A stretch of DNA of 64,000 nt. Source: an uncultured Kordia sp. GTDB lineage: Bacteria > Bacteroidota > Bacteroidia > Flavobacteriales > Flavobacteriaceae. The position numbers and the translations under genes are program-made. Positions 34,318 through 43,694 of the stretch are shown in pieces. The stretch spans positions 62,001 through 126,000 of the forward strand of contig NZ_CANLEA010000013.1 in the NCBI RefSeq assembly GCF_947489565.1, in the 5' to 3' direction. The notes under the pieces were generated by a model. That model worked only from the letters and a program-made list of their open reading frames with translations, was not told the DNA's origin and did not search any database. How positions within the stretch are numbered: position 1 is the first letter of the stretch; every line of letters starts with the position of its first letter.

Positions 34318-35239
34318 GTTTTGTGAGTATTTTTTGTTCAGGATGATAGCAATATTCATATTTGTCGCAATTGCCAAAAACAGTATCATCCGAGAGTTGA
34401 TCGTAGAAACTTTGCAATCCGTCAATGGCTAACAATCCTTTTCTATTAAGAACTAATCGTTCAGATTTTGACTCAAAAAAAGGTGCTAGTCTTTTAATAA
34501 TTTGCACAATTTGTAAATCGCCAAAACCATAATATCCTTGATACTGTAATATATATCCCGTAAGTTGTCGTGTACTTTTTATTTCTTCTTTGTGAATGAT
34601 TTTTAAAATATGTGTTTCCAACACGTTCAATCCGTTAGTAACGGAAGGAAATCTTTTTAAATGTGCATTGATACAGTTGGAAAGGTAAGGAAACGAAGAT
34701 GAGAGCGTGACATAGTTTTTAAATTTAGTATGATTGTCGGTACAATAAAGTTTCCATAAAGTATCCGCCAATTCTATGTCAGAATGAGTTAGCTCAATCT
34801 TTTCTTTGTAATGAGATTTGAGCTGTTCGTCTGATAATTCTCCTAATCCTTTTAAATTAGGATCGTTTTCAATCCAACCACTACACACCAAATAGATTTC
34901 CCCAGAAACTTTTAACTGTTTTAAGAAACTCAAAGCGGCTATCATATTAATATGACAGAATAAATCATATTCAAACCATAATACGATAGCAGTGTATTTT
35001 GCAAAGTTTGTAGCGAGTAAAGGCTCTATAAACGATTCCGTATAGGTTTTTTCGTCAGCGCCAAAAGGTGTTAAGTGTGCAATGCGTTCTTGCTTGAATG
35101 TTTCTGACTTCAAGTCGTAACTTGTTTTTCCTTCGCAGAGCATTTCACGCCAAACCAGTTGTTCATCTTTGATGTTGATTGCTGCCAATCTTGGCGTTAA
35201 ACTATCGCCATTTAAAATATGTAGAATTTGTTGCTGCAT
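34310..35239 (-). CDS. DUF1835 domain-containing protein
   Basis: This 309-residue protein has the DUF1835 pattern: LHILNGDSLTPRLAA at the start, WREMLCEGKTSYDL, and IVLWFEYDLFCHINMIAALSFL. Family function is unknown; the N-terminal domain resembles a small alpha/beta nucleotide-type fold. Its start directly abuts the SUI1-like gene stop, and its end overlaps the phosphorylase, so three genes are tightly coupled. The operon context suggests nucleotide or translation-related metabolism but does not prove it. Confidence 0.78.
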   Translation of the reverse strand: MQQQILHILNGDSLTPRLAAINIKDEQLVWREMLCEGKTSYDLKSETFKQERIAHLTPFGADEKTYTESFIEPLLATNFAKYTAIVLWFEYDLFCHINMIAALSFLKQLKVSGEIYLVCSGWIENDPNLKGLGELSDEQLKSHYKEKIELTHSDIELADTLWKLYCTDNHTKFKNYVTLSSSFPYLSNCINAHLKRFPSVTNGLNVLETHILKIIHKEEIKSTRQLTGYILQYQGYYGFGDLQIVQIIKRLAPFFESKSERLVLNRKGLLAIDGLQSFYDQLSDDTVFGNCDKYEYCYHPEQKILTKHE

Positions 35240-35590
35240 TTATCCGCCAACACGTTTTACATTGTATCCTTCTTTTTCAAGAATTTGTACAATCTTATCT
35301 CTGTAATTTCCTTGAATAATAATTTCTCCATCCTTAACACTTCCGCCAACACCACATTTTACTTTGAGTAATTTCCCTAAGGCTTTTAGATCGTCTTCTG
35401 TACCTACAAAACCTTTGATGACTGTTACTACTTTTCCGCCACGTCCTTTATTACTAAAGTGTGCTTCTAAATGCTGTTCTTTGGGAGTTAGGGTATCTTC
35501 AACAGTTTCGTTTTCCAATTCAAAATCATCATTGGTAGAGAATACAAATCCTCCTAAATCTTCCAAACTATTGAGTTTTTTCTTTGCCAT
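35240..35590 (-). CDS. SUI1/YciH-type translation initiation factor
   Basis: This 116-residue protein has the SUI1 core: GRGGKVVTVIKGFVGTEDDL, LGKLLKVKCGVGGSVKDGEI and IIQGNYRDKIVQILEKEGY. Bacterial YciH proteins are eIF1-like and may tune initiation at unusual starts. The N-terminal 35 residues are acidic and variable. It is the first gene of the four-gene operon ending at 32582; the next gene begins at the base after its stop. Confidence 0.88.
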   Translation of the reverse strand: MAKKKLNSLEDLGGFVFSTNDDFELENETVEDTLTPKEQHLEAHFSNKGRGGKVVTVIKGFVGTEDDLKALGKLLKVKCGVGGSVKDGEIIIQGNYRDKIVQILEKEGYNVKRVGG

Positions 35591-35702
35591 ACTTATACTT
35601 TATATAATGATTCTATAAAAAATCACCACTTTCTCATCAAAAAATAACACCAATAGCGCAGGCTATCAGTGTTACGTATATTTTTGAGAATATTGGATTT
35701 TA

Positions 35703-36653
35703 TTATTTTTTGATCAATCCTAGTTCAATTAAACGCTGATTTAAAAATTCGCCAGCCGTAATATCATCATATTGTTTTGGATTGTTTTCGTCAATACAGT
35801 TTTCCAAGCAATCCAAAGGCATTTCACTAATTGGATGCATGAAGAAAGGAATGGAATAACGAGAAGTTCCCCAAAGTTCTCTTGGCGGATTTACTACTCG
35901 GTGTATTGTTGATTTCAGTCTATTATTACTGTGTCGCGATAACATATCACCAACATTGATTACCAATTCATCTGGCTCTGCAATGGCATCTAACCATTCG
36001 CCATCATGACGCTGAACTTGCAATCCTTTTCCGTGTGCGCCCATTAATAAGGTAATCAAATTAATGTCTCCATGCGCCGCAGCACGAACGGCATCTTTTG
36101 GTTCGCTTGTAATTGGTGGATAATGAATAGGACGTAAAATACTATTTCCATTCTTAATGAAATTATCAAAATAATTTTCATCCAAATCTAAATATAAAGC
36201 CAAAGCTCTCAATACATACACACCTGTTTTTTCAAGCATTTTATACGTTTCTTTACCTACGGCATTAAATTCAGGCAATTCAGTAACGGTAACATTATCT
36301 GGATATTCAGCTTTTAGTTGATCATTATCTTCTACATATTGACCAAAATGCCAAAATTCTTTCAAGTCACCAACTTTTCGGCCTTTAGCACTTTCTTTTC
36401 CAAAAGAAACATATCCACGTTGTCCACCAATACCTTCAATCTCATATTTACTCTTCGTTTCTACAGGCATTGAAAAGAACTGCTTAATTTCTTCATATAG
36501 ATTATCGACCAACGTATTGCTTAAAAAATGTCCTCTTAGAGCCACAAAACCAATATCTTCATAGGCTTTCCCTATTTCATCAATAAACTTTTGTTTTCTA
36601 GTTGGATCATCAGACAAGAAATCCGTAAGATCTACGCTTGGAATATTTTTCAT
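35703..36653 (-). CDS. isopenicillin-N-synthase-like Fe(II)/2-oxoglutarate oxygenase
   Basis: This 316-residue non-haem iron dioxygenase has the typical N-terminal region (VDLTDFLSDDP, FVALRGHFLS) and the facial triad: His and Asp in AAHGDINLITLLMG (about residues 188-201) and His in LKSTIHRVVNPP, with RYSIPFFMHP supplying the Arg-x-Ser that binds the 2-oxoacid. It would oxidise a small molecule using O2 and 2-oxoglutarate (or the substrate itself as in IPNS). Substrate unknown. It is a single gene between the SUI1 operon and the E1 gene. Confidence 0.87.
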   Translation of the reverse strand: MKNIPSVDLTDFLSDDPTRKQKFIDEIGKAYEDIGFVALRGHFLSNTLVDNLYEEIKQFFSMPVETKSKYEIEGIGGQRGYVSFGKESAKGRKVGDLKEFWHFGQYVEDNDQLKAEYPDNVTVTELPEFNAVGKETYKMLEKTGVYVLRALALYLDLDENYFDNFIKNGNSILRPIHYPPITSEPKDAVRAAAHGDINLITLLMGAHGKGLQVQRHDGEWLDAIAEPDELVINVGDMLSRHSNNRLKSTIHRVVNPPRELWGTSRYSIPFFMHPISEMPLDCLENCIDENNPKQYDDITAGEFLNQRLIELGLIKK

Positions 36654-36977
36654 GTGTTTATATTTATTGTTTTAACAGTCACACGCAGTTCGCGAATCAT
36701 CATCATGGTGAAATGATTTACTTTTCTGCATGCTCAGTTCATGTAATTCAAGTTTTATTTTTAATGAAACATATGGTCTTACGTAAAATTAGGTGTTGTT
36801 CGTAAAAACCAATTGTTAATAACTTTATAGCCGTTAAAGGCTTGTTTTTACAAATGTAGCTAAAAATATACGGTTGAAAAAAGAGAGTTATTAACAATTG
36901 CAAAAATTATCACTTTGTGTTTTGATGAACCGTTTTTTTTCTTGATTTTTGAATATCTATTTAAAGAGCTACAACTC
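36654..36977. other. 324-base region upstream of the fused E1 gene
   Basis: No coding frame. A perfect 15-bp inverted repeat, CAATTGTTAATAACT (36810-36824) and AGTTATTAACAATTG (36886-36900), encloses 61 bases that include a small stem AGCC/GGCT. The right arm is about 78 bases upstream of the ATG at 36978. It may be a regulator site or a transcript hairpin. Confidence 0.6.
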
Positions 36978-38975
36978 ATGCCAACCACAAAAGAACCAAT
37001 GGTATACGAAAAAGGAAATTTGACCAACGAAGCGTTGCTCAATTTATATAAGAAAATGCTGAAACCGAGAATGATAGAGGAGAAGATGTTGATTCTTCTA
37101 CGTCAAGGGAAAATCTCAAAATGGTTTGGCGGTATTGGACAAGAAGCCATTGCAGTTGGTGTTACTTCTGCACTTACGAAAGAAGAATATATTTTACCGA
37201 TGCACCGAAATTTAGGTGTATTTACAACGCGTGAAATTCCGTTGTATCGCTTGTTTTCACAATGGCAAGGAAAAGCAAATGGTTTTACAAAAGGACGCGA
37301 TCGTAGTTTTCACTTCGGAACACAAGACTATAATATTGTAGGAATGATTTCACATTTAGGACCGCAATTAGGTGTGGCAAGTGGAATTGCTTTGGCAAAT
37401 AAATTGAAAGATAATAAACACGCCTGTGCTGTATTTACAGGAGAAGGCGGAACCAGTGAAGGTGATTTTCACGAAGCATTAAATGTAGCTTCTGTATGGA
37501 GTTTGCCTGTGTTATTCTGTATAGAGAATAATGGTTACGGACTTTCAACGCCGACAGCAGAACAATATAATTGTGAGCATTTGGCCGATAGAGGCAAAGG
37601 ATACGGAATGGAATCGCATATTATTGATGGAAATAATATTTTGGAAGTCTACACAAAGGTTTCTGAATTGGCAGATAGCATTCGAGAAAATCCAAGACCT
37701 ATTTTATTGGAGTTTAAAACGTTTCGTATGCGCGGACACGAAGAGGCGAGTGGAACAAAGTACGTTCCTAAAGAGTTGATGAATGAATGGGCAGCGAAAG
37801 ATCCATTAGATAATTACAGACATTTTTTATTGATGGAAAATGTGTTGACATTGGAAGCTGAGGAAGCATTTAGAGCTGAAATATCTAATGAAATCAATGA
37901 AAATCTGAAGCGAGCATTTGATGAAGAAAAAATTACCTCTACTAAAACTGCTGAGCTAAACGATGTTTATAGAGATTCCGTATATGAAGAAGTATTGCCA
38001 AATGCAGAAACAGAAAATATCCGTTTTGTAGATGCCGTTTCTAAAGGATTGCAACAATCGATGGAAAAACATGACGATTTAATCATTATGGGACAAGATG
38101 TTGCGGAATATGGCGGTGTTTTTAAAATTACAAATGATTTTATCAATCAGTTTGGAAAAGAACGTGTACGCAATACGCCAATTTGTGAATCTGCGATTGT
38201 TTCCGCTTCGTACGGACTTTCCGTAAATGGAATGAAAGCCGTGATGGAAATGCAATTTGCAGATTTTGTATCGAGTGGTTTCAATCCGATTGTAAACTTA
38301 CTCGCAAAATCACATTACCGCTGGAATCAAAATGCAGATGTTGTAGTACGTATGCCTTGTGGCGCTGGAGTTGGCGCAGGACCTTTCCATTCGCAAACGA
38401 ATGAAGCTTGGTTTACCAAAACACCAGGTTTAAAAGTAGTATATCCTGCATTTCCGTATGATGCCAAAGGATTGTTAGCTTCAGCGGTGAATGATCCGAA
38501 TCCTGTATTGTTTTTTGAACATAAAGCATTGTATAGAAGCGTGTATCAAGATGTTCCGACAGATTATTACACCTTACCATTAGGAAAAGCGTCTGTTTTG
38601 AAAGAAGGAACCGATATTACGATTATCACCTATGGTTCGGCTGTACATTGGGCATTAGATACGTTAGAGAAAAATCCGGAGATTTCTGCCGATTTGATTG
38701 ATTTACGTTCGTTACAACCGTTAGATACAGAAGCAATTTATAATTCTGTAAAGAAAACTGGAAAAGCCATCATTTTACAAGAAGATTCTTTGTTTGGAAG
38801 TATTTCAAGTGATATTTCTGCAATGATTATGGAAAACTGTTTTGAACAGCTTGATGCGCCTGTAAAACGATTGGCAAGTATGGAAACACCAATTCCATTC
38901 GATCAAGGATTGGAACAACAATATTTACCTAAAAATGAATTTGAAGCAGCTTTGTTAGAGTTGTTAGCGTATTAG
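36978..38975 (+). CDS. fused alpha/beta 2-oxoacid (branched-chain type) dehydrogenase E1
   Basis: The start is taken at the ATG at 36978 (MPTTKEPMVYEK); an earlier TTG at 36915 would add a hydrophobic non-conserved stretch. The 665-residue protein fuses E1 alpha (thiamine diphosphate motif GEGGTSEGDFHEALNVASVW and KTFRMRGHEEASGT phosphorylation-loop region) to E1 beta (IMGQDVAEYGGVFKIT, ESAIVSASYGLSVNG, LIDLRSLQPLD). It decarboxylates a 2-oxoacid and passes the acyl group to lipoyl-E2. Single-chain fusions of this kind are usual in flavobacteria. E2 and E3 are not in the window. Its stop codon lies in a TTAGAC repeat module. Confidence 0.93.
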   Translation: MPTTKEPMVYEKGNLTNEALLNLYKKMLKPRMIEEKMLILLRQGKISKWFGGIGQEAIAVGVTSALTKEEYILPMHRNLGVFTTREIPLYRLFSQWQGKANGFTKGRDRSFHFGTQDYNIVGMISHLGPQLGVASGIALANKLKDNKHACAVFTGEGGTSEGDFHEALNVASVWSLPVLFCIENNGYGLSTPTAEQYNCEHLADRGKGYGMESHIIDGNNILEVYTKVSELADSIRENPRPILLEFKTFRMRGHEEASGTKYVPKELMNEWAAKDPLDNYRHFLLMENVLTLEAEEAFRAEISNEINENLKRAFDEEKITSTKTAELNDVYRDSVYEEVLPNAETENIRFVDAVSKGLQQSMEKHDDLIIMGQDVAEYGGVFKITNDFINQFGKERVRNTPICESAIVSASYGLSVNGMKAVMEMQFADFVSSGFNPIVNLLAKSHYRWNQNADVVVRMPCGAGVGAGPFHSQTNEAWFTKTPGLKVVYPAFPYDAKGLLASAVNDPNPVLFFEHKALYRSVYQDVPTDYYTLPLGKASVLKEGTDITIITYGSAVHWALDTLEKNPEISADLIDLRSLQPLDTEAIYNSVKKTGKAIILQEDSLFGSISSDISAMIMENCFEQLDAPVKRLASMETPIPFDQGLEQQYLPKNEFEAALLELLAY

Positions 38976-39760
38976 ACGCGCTTTGCTTTTAGACTTGTTC
39001 CCGCGTAAGCGGGAATCTCTTAGACCGCTTTCGCTGTTAGATACTAGATCGCTTCGCTACTAGATTTTAGACATGTTAGATATGTCATTGCGAGAAGCAT
39101 AGCGACGTGGCAATCTGTTTCTTTTATAATAGCATTTTCTTTGTTTTGCTTTTTAAGATGTTATAAACTAGTTAGAATGTTCTTTAACAAATAAATTGAT
39201 CTCTTTCAAATCCTCAATAAAAAAGTTCGACTTTAGAAACCTTGGGTTTAGATTTTAGTATCGCTTTGCTCTTAGACGCGCTGTCGCTTTTGGTATTTTG
39301 GTATTGTCTTTTCGAGTGATTTTGTGAAAAATTGTATCGAGAAATGTTTGATCCTGAATTCGCAGTTGTTTTTAGAGTTTTAGACCGCTTTCGCTGTTAG
39401 ATACTAGATCGCTTTGCTACTAGATTTTAGACATGTTAGATACGTCATTGCGAGAAGCATAGCGACGTGGCAATCTGTTTCTTTTATAATAACATTTTCT
39501 TTGTTTTAATCTTTAAGATGCTATAAACTAGTTAGAATGTTCTTTAACAAATAAATTGATCTCTTTCAAATCCTCAATCAAAAAGTTCGACTTTAGAAAC
39601 CTTGGGTTTAGAAATGTTTTACTTTTAGACGGGCTGTGCTTTTAGATTTTTAGTATCGCTTTGCTCTTAGACGCACTGTCGCTTTTGGTATTTTGGTATT
39701 GTCTTTTCGAGTGATTTTGTAAAAAATTGTATCGAGAAATGTTTGATCCTAAATTCGCAG
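38973..39760. repeat. duplicated intergenic repeat block (360-base offset)
   Basis: Two copies, 39020-39365 and 39380-39760, are about 96 percent identical over their first 230 bases by eye; the second has a 35-base insertion near 39613-39650 made of another repeat module. Each copy holds CATTGCGAGAAGCATAGCGA then GTGGCAAT (39086-39114 and 39446-39474), with ATTGC/GCAAT ends, and TCGAGTG/TATCGAGA modules. Before them a 7-bp hairpin TTCCCGC-GTAA-GCGGGAA lies at 38998-39015. Multiple units of the type TTAGAC-GCGCTTTGCT-TTTAGA run throughout. No coding frame. Confidence 0.85.
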
Positions 39761-39840
39761 CTACTGTTTTATCTTCTTGATTATCAAATTTTTTCATAAA
39801 AAAACACATTAGCAATCAATTTATGAAGATTGGGTAATTT

Positions 39841-40398
39841 TTATTCCTTCGCAATTTTATTCAATTCAATGATTCGCTTTTTATACATTTCAAATATTAT
39901 TTCAGGATTCCAGTTTTCATTTTCTGTTTTTCCGTGTCCTAAAGACATGAGCGAAACTAGTTTTCCTTTTTCTATGTAAAATTGGCAAGTCCAAGTTTGC
40001 AAAACGTGATGATTAATCGGCATGTATTTTATGGATTCTTCTGCATAAATTAATTCACCATTTTGCTCATAATACACTTCTTCATAAAGTTCTGTTTTTT
40101 TGTGCGATTCAATTTTTAGTATCCTCTTTCCTTGGTCAGTTTCACAAATCTCCCAAAATTCAGTTTTCCCATTAAAATTGGTTACTGCGTTTGTATTTTG
40201 AGAACATTTGGATAATTCAGCGATATAATCAGAATTAATCTTTGTTCTTAATTTCTCTTCTTTTTCTCTTTCTGTCAGTTCAACTTTTTGTGCTTTTATT
40301 TCAGATTTTGCTTCTTTCTTCTCAACTGAGTGACTTTTTTTTGATTCACAAGCAGTCAATGAAATCAAGATTATAAATATTTGTAGAATGTTTTTCAT
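39841..40398 (-). CDS. lipoprotein of unknown function
   Basis: The ATG at 40398 gives a good lipoprotein signal (MKNILQIFIILISLTACES, Cys 17), whereas an upstream in-frame start at 40479 would bury it. The 185-residue protein has a Lys/Glu-rich linker after the lipid-anchored Cys (about residues 20-48), then a globular domain with two further Cys (LSKCSQN, WEICET) and a Trp-rich strand (HHVLQTWTCQFYI). Nothing I recognise. It stands alone between the repeat block and a lipoprotein/T9SS unit. Confidence 0.65.
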   Translation of the reverse strand: MKNILQIFIILISLTACESKKSHSVEKKEAKSEIKAQKVELTEREKEEKLRTKINSDYIAELSKCSQNTNAVTNFNGKTEFWEICETDQGKRILKIESHKKTELYEEVYYEQNGELIYAEESIKYMPINHHVLQTWTCQFYIEKGKLVSLMSLGHGKTENENWNPEIIFEMYKKRIIELNKIAKE

Positions 40399-40497
40399 AA
40401 TTATAAGATAAGCTACTCTTTTCCCAATCAAAATCAAAACTATCAATAGAGTTTTTAATGTTTCAATACCTATTAGCAAAATTGGTTACAGCATAAA

Positions 40498-40531
40498 AAA
40501 ATCCTGACGTTGCCCTTAACGCCAGGATTTT
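40498..40531 (-). terminator. terminator after the T9SS cargo/lipoprotein unit
   Basis: A 14-bp stem with one mismatch (40498-40511 with 40518-40531) and a 6-base loop; A-rich sequence at 40495-40501 gives a T tract on the minus strand. Confidence 0.75.
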
Positions 40532-40562
40532 GCATATTTAGTAGTGAATAGAGTGTCAAAAA

Positions 40563-40979
40563 TTATCTTCTTGTCACTGTTTCCTTTTGAAAAGAGGATA
40601 CTTTTAATTTGCCACTTTTGTTGTTGACTTTATAATGAATGAGTACTTTATCAGTAGTATTATTAACGTTTTTCAATACCGTAAAATTCCCTTCATTTAC
40701 TGAAGCGTGTAGTGTTAGTTTGTTACCAGCAGTGCTTTTTGAAATGAAATGATTTACTTTTAAACAGCGATTCGAATCAAATACAATAACACTGTCGACG
40801 TTGATATCGACAGTGTTATCAAGTGCTATCTCAAAAAGATACTTAGTATACGGTGCCGATTTTTTGATACCTTGTATAATAGTTTGCTTTTTAGAAGTTA
40901 TCAGCTTAATACCTTCATTACAAGCTATTATATTGAGTGTAATTGTGCAAAGAATCAATAAAATCAAAAACCGCTTCAT
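40563..40979 (-). CDS. small lipoprotein co-transcribed with the T9SS cargo
   Basis: This 138-residue protein begins MKRFLILLILCTITLNIIAC, a lipoprotein signal with Cys 20. The mature part is a beta-rich domain of about 115 residues (VDINVDSVIVFDSNRCLKV; KLTLHASVNEGNFTV) without a familiar motif. Its start overlaps the stop of the T9SS cargo gene by one base (TAATG), so it is translated with it and could be a surface partner or retention factor. No family named. Confidence 0.65.
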   Translation of the reverse strand: MKRFLILLILCTITLNIIACNEGIKLITSKKQTIIQGIKKSAPYTKYLFEIALDNTVDINVDSVIVFDSNRCLKVNHFISKSTAGNKLTLHASVNEGNFTVLKNVNNTTDKVLIHYKVNNKSGKLKVSSFQKETVTRR

Positions 40980-43489
40980 TAATTAACAACAATTTTCTTT
41001 GTTAGACTTTTTCCTTCATTCGTGACTTTTACGAAATATAAACCGCCAGCAAAACCTGCCAAATCGATTTTTTCTTCCGCGGAAATCGTTTTTATTTCTT
41101 TTACAACCGAACCAATTAAGTTATACACCAATACATTGGTATCACCTGATAAGTTGTTGAGTTTTATAGTAAAGCTCTTATCAACAGTTGGGTTAGGATA
41201 TACTTGTACTGCAGTAGATGCTAATTGATTGTCTTCTACCGATAAAGAATTTTCATCAATGTCAACTTCCCAAACACCACGACCGTAAGTTGCAGCTCTT
41301 AGTTTTTCAGTAGCATAATGGATTTCAATATCATTTACAATTACATTTGGCAATCCTTGTCCTAATCGAACCCAGTCACCATTGGAAGCCGTTCTATAAT
41401 ACACACCTAAGTCGGTTGCTAAGAACAATTCTTCATCTGTAGTTCCTGTTTTGTATAAAATTTTATGGGTTGGAATATTTGGTAAACTTCCTGTAATATT
41501 TGTCCAAGAAAAACCGCTATTAGTTGATTTATATACTTTTCCAGCTTGATATCCAGAATACGCAATATATACTTCAGCTGGATTTGTAGCATTTACTTCA
41601 ATACTTTTTACATTTCCTGCTTGTGGAAGCATTAATGGAGTCCAGTTAGTTCCTCCGTTATTTGTTCTACTGATATTTCCGCCACCTGAAACATAAATTA
41701 CATCAGGATCAGAAGGAGAAATAGAGATAAATTCAATGGTTCCAACATTTGAGTTTAAGTTTGTCCAAGTAGTTCCACGATCTGTAGATTCATATATATC
41801 ATTGAAACCTCCATAAATTGTAGTTGGTGTTGTTGGATGAATTTCCAATTCCCATACAAATGGCGCTCCAAAAGGTGTGTTTACAAATTGAGAACTCGCA
41901 AATCCATTGGTAGTTCTAAACATAGTTCCAGCCTGACTGCATGTCCAAGCAATATCACTATTTGAGTAATCCCATAAACCTTCAACACCATCACTTCCTG
42001 GATTTCTACCAATCCAATCCATTCCGTCAAATTGTCCGATGTCGTTATCTTGTGCACCAGCAATTAATAAGTTTGCATTTTGTGGAGTTCCAGATACATT
42101 ATAGTATTGTGTGATAGCGATTCCAGAAGATAAATCTGCCCAAGGATTGTCAAATTGTGCATTTCCCATAAAAATTCCACCATCATTTACTGAAATTGCC
42201 ATATTAGTTCCTGGAACAAATTTCATATCATGATGATCAGAATGCACATAGAAATACGGATTTCCAGCTGTCCAATACCCATCTAAGTATTTTTCCCAGT
42301 TTTGTCCGCCATCTGCAGAACGCCATCCATCAACACCACCAGCTAAAATTAAGTTTTCATTTAGCGGCGAAATAGCCAAGGTAATATTGTATCCACCTTG
42401 AGAACTGAATCCTGGAATACTAGAAATTTGAGTCCATGTAGCACCATCATCTATAGATCTACGCAATCTTCCGCCAGAATCTAAGGTTAAAATTAAATCA
42501 GGATTTGCATCTGTAATTGCGATATCTAGTCTGTTGAATGTAGGACTTGATACTTGTGCCCAGTTTACGCCATTATCGGTTGATCTGTAAAAACGACCCG
42601 TTCTTGAAGTAGCGAATAAAGTACTATTGCTTCCAGATTTGTATTCAATATCATTAAAGCCAGCGCCTGCTTGTGTAAATACATCTGTCCAAGTAATTCC
42701 ACCATCAGTAGTTCTTTTGATATCATTTCGTGTAGTTGCAAAAACGGTATCAGGATTGTTTGGATCGATTAATAATTTTGCGATAATATCATTTTCTCCT
42801 AATGTAAAAGTTAATCCAGTCGTGTTCCAGTTTGCACCACCATCTGTAGTTTTTAATACACCAACAGATCTGTTTTGAACACCATCTGCATCACCTGTAG
42901 CGGCATATACAGTATTTGTATTTGTAGGATTGATTACAATATCAGAAATTCCCATATTAGGAAATGCATCACCTTGTGGTGTCCAAGTAGCTCCTGCATC
43001 TGTTGTTTTCCAAACACCACCGCCAGGCGCACCAACATACATAGTATTTGTGTCATTTCCCGCGAAAGCAACTGCATTTAATCGTCCCATACCAGGATAA
43101 AATCCAATATTAGATACCGGAAACGTAGTAGGTCCTAATAAACTCCAGTTTACAGAAGCAACGCTTTCTCCATTGGCAATAGCATCTGCATGACGTGCTT
43201 GTTCTGAATTCCAAAGATTTGCGGTATGTGCAGCAGACATAAAACGTCCATTTGGCAATACACGATCTTTCCAGAAAGCTTTCCAACGTTCAAATTGTTT
43301 GATTTGCTTTTTGCTTCTTCTGTCTTCGTTACTTCGAATTGGCGCTAAAACTTGATTTTCTTGTTCAACAATTTCAAAAAAGTTGCTGTCGTCATCTAAT
43401 ACAGCGGCTCGATAATTTTGAGCCTGAGTTTCGGCAGAAAAACCAAAAATGGTGAGTCCTGCCAAGGCAAGGTAGAGTTTCCTTTTCAT
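40979..43489 (-). CDS. T9SS cargo with Asp-box (sortilin/BNR-like) repeats
   Basis: This 836-residue protein has a signal peptide (ending SAETQAQ), then at least nine Asp-box units of the S/T-x-D-x-G-x-x-W type (TTDAGATWTP, TTDGGANWNT, STDNGVNWAQ, STDRGTTWTN and others; about residues 160-700) predicting two beta-propellers like VPS10/sialidase folds. The C-terminal 75 residues are a type A sorting domain (VQVYPNPTVDKSFTI, ending GGLYFVKVTNEGKSLTKKIV), which sends the protein through the type IX system to the cell surface or medium. It could be a glycosidase or binding protein; no catalytic residues are evident. Confidence 0.9.
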   Translation of the reverse strand: MKRKLYLALAGLTIFGFSAETQAQNYRAAVLDDDSNFFEIVEQENQVLAPIRSNEDRRSKKQIKQFERWKAFWKDRVLPNGRFMSAAHTANLWNSEQARHADAIANGESVASVNWSLLGPTTFPVSNIGFYPGMGRLNAVAFAGNDTNTMYVGAPGGGVWKTTDAGATWTPQGDAFPNMGISDIVINPTNTNTVYAATGDADGVQNRSVGVLKTTDGGANWNTTGLTFTLGENDIIAKLLIDPNNPDTVFATTRNDIKRTTDGGITWTDVFTQAGAGFNDIEYKSGSNSTLFATSRTGRFYRSTDNGVNWAQVSSPTFNRLDIAITDANPDLILTLDSGGRLRRSIDDGATWTQISSIPGFSSQGGYNITLAISPLNENLILAGGVDGWRSADGGQNWEKYLDGYWTAGNPYFYVHSDHHDMKFVPGTNMAISVNDGGIFMGNAQFDNPWADLSSGIAITQYYNVSGTPQNANLLIAGAQDNDIGQFDGMDWIGRNPGSDGVEGLWDYSNSDIAWTCSQAGTMFRTTNGFASSQFVNTPFGAPFVWELEIHPTTPTTIYGGFNDIYESTDRGTTWTNLNSNVGTIEFISISPSDPDVIYVSGGGNISRTNNGGTNWTPLMLPQAGNVKSIEVNATNPAEVYIAYSGYQAGKVYKSTNSGFSWTNITGSLPNIPTHKILYKTGTTDEELFLATDLGVYYRTASNGDWVRLGQGLPNVIVNDIEIHYATEKLRAATYGRGVWEVDIDENSLSVEDNQLASTAVQVYPNPTVDKSFTIKLNNLSGDTNVLVYNLIGSVVKEIKTISAEEKIDLAGFAGGLYFVKVTNEGKSLTKKIVVN

Positions 43490-43694
43490 AGGGAATAGTT
43501 TAGTTTAGCGTTGGTTAACAATTTTTTGAAGTAAAACAGCCAATTCATAAAAGACCCTACTTTTTAACAATAAATAATTAAAGTTGATTTAAAATTTCAA
43601 TTACATTTTGTTGATATTTAGTTATTTGTGAAATATTTTGCGAATCTTGTAATTTTTGCTCCATTTTTCTGTCTAAAGCTAAAAAAAGATCAAA

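Noticed and set aside
36810-36900. Insertion-sequence ends
   Set aside because: The 15-bp arms enclose only 61 bases without a transposase and I see no target-site duplication.
36886-36900. Origin of replication with DnaA boxes
   Set aside because: TTATTAACA differs from the DnaA box TTATNCACA, only two copies exist as arms of one repeat, and no dnaA or related genes lie nearby.
36915-36977. TTG start adding 21 residues to the E1 protein
   Set aside because: The extra residues are hydrophobic and unlike E1 alpha N-termini; the ATG at 36978 fits the family.
39020-39760. CRISPR array
   Set aside because: There are only two long copies with a 360-base offset and no regular short repeats with unique spacers; no cas genes.
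42627-43081. Two plus-strand frames (83 and 68 codons)
   Set aside because: They are shadows of the repetitive Asp-box region of the reverse T9SS cargo and have no start context or family features.
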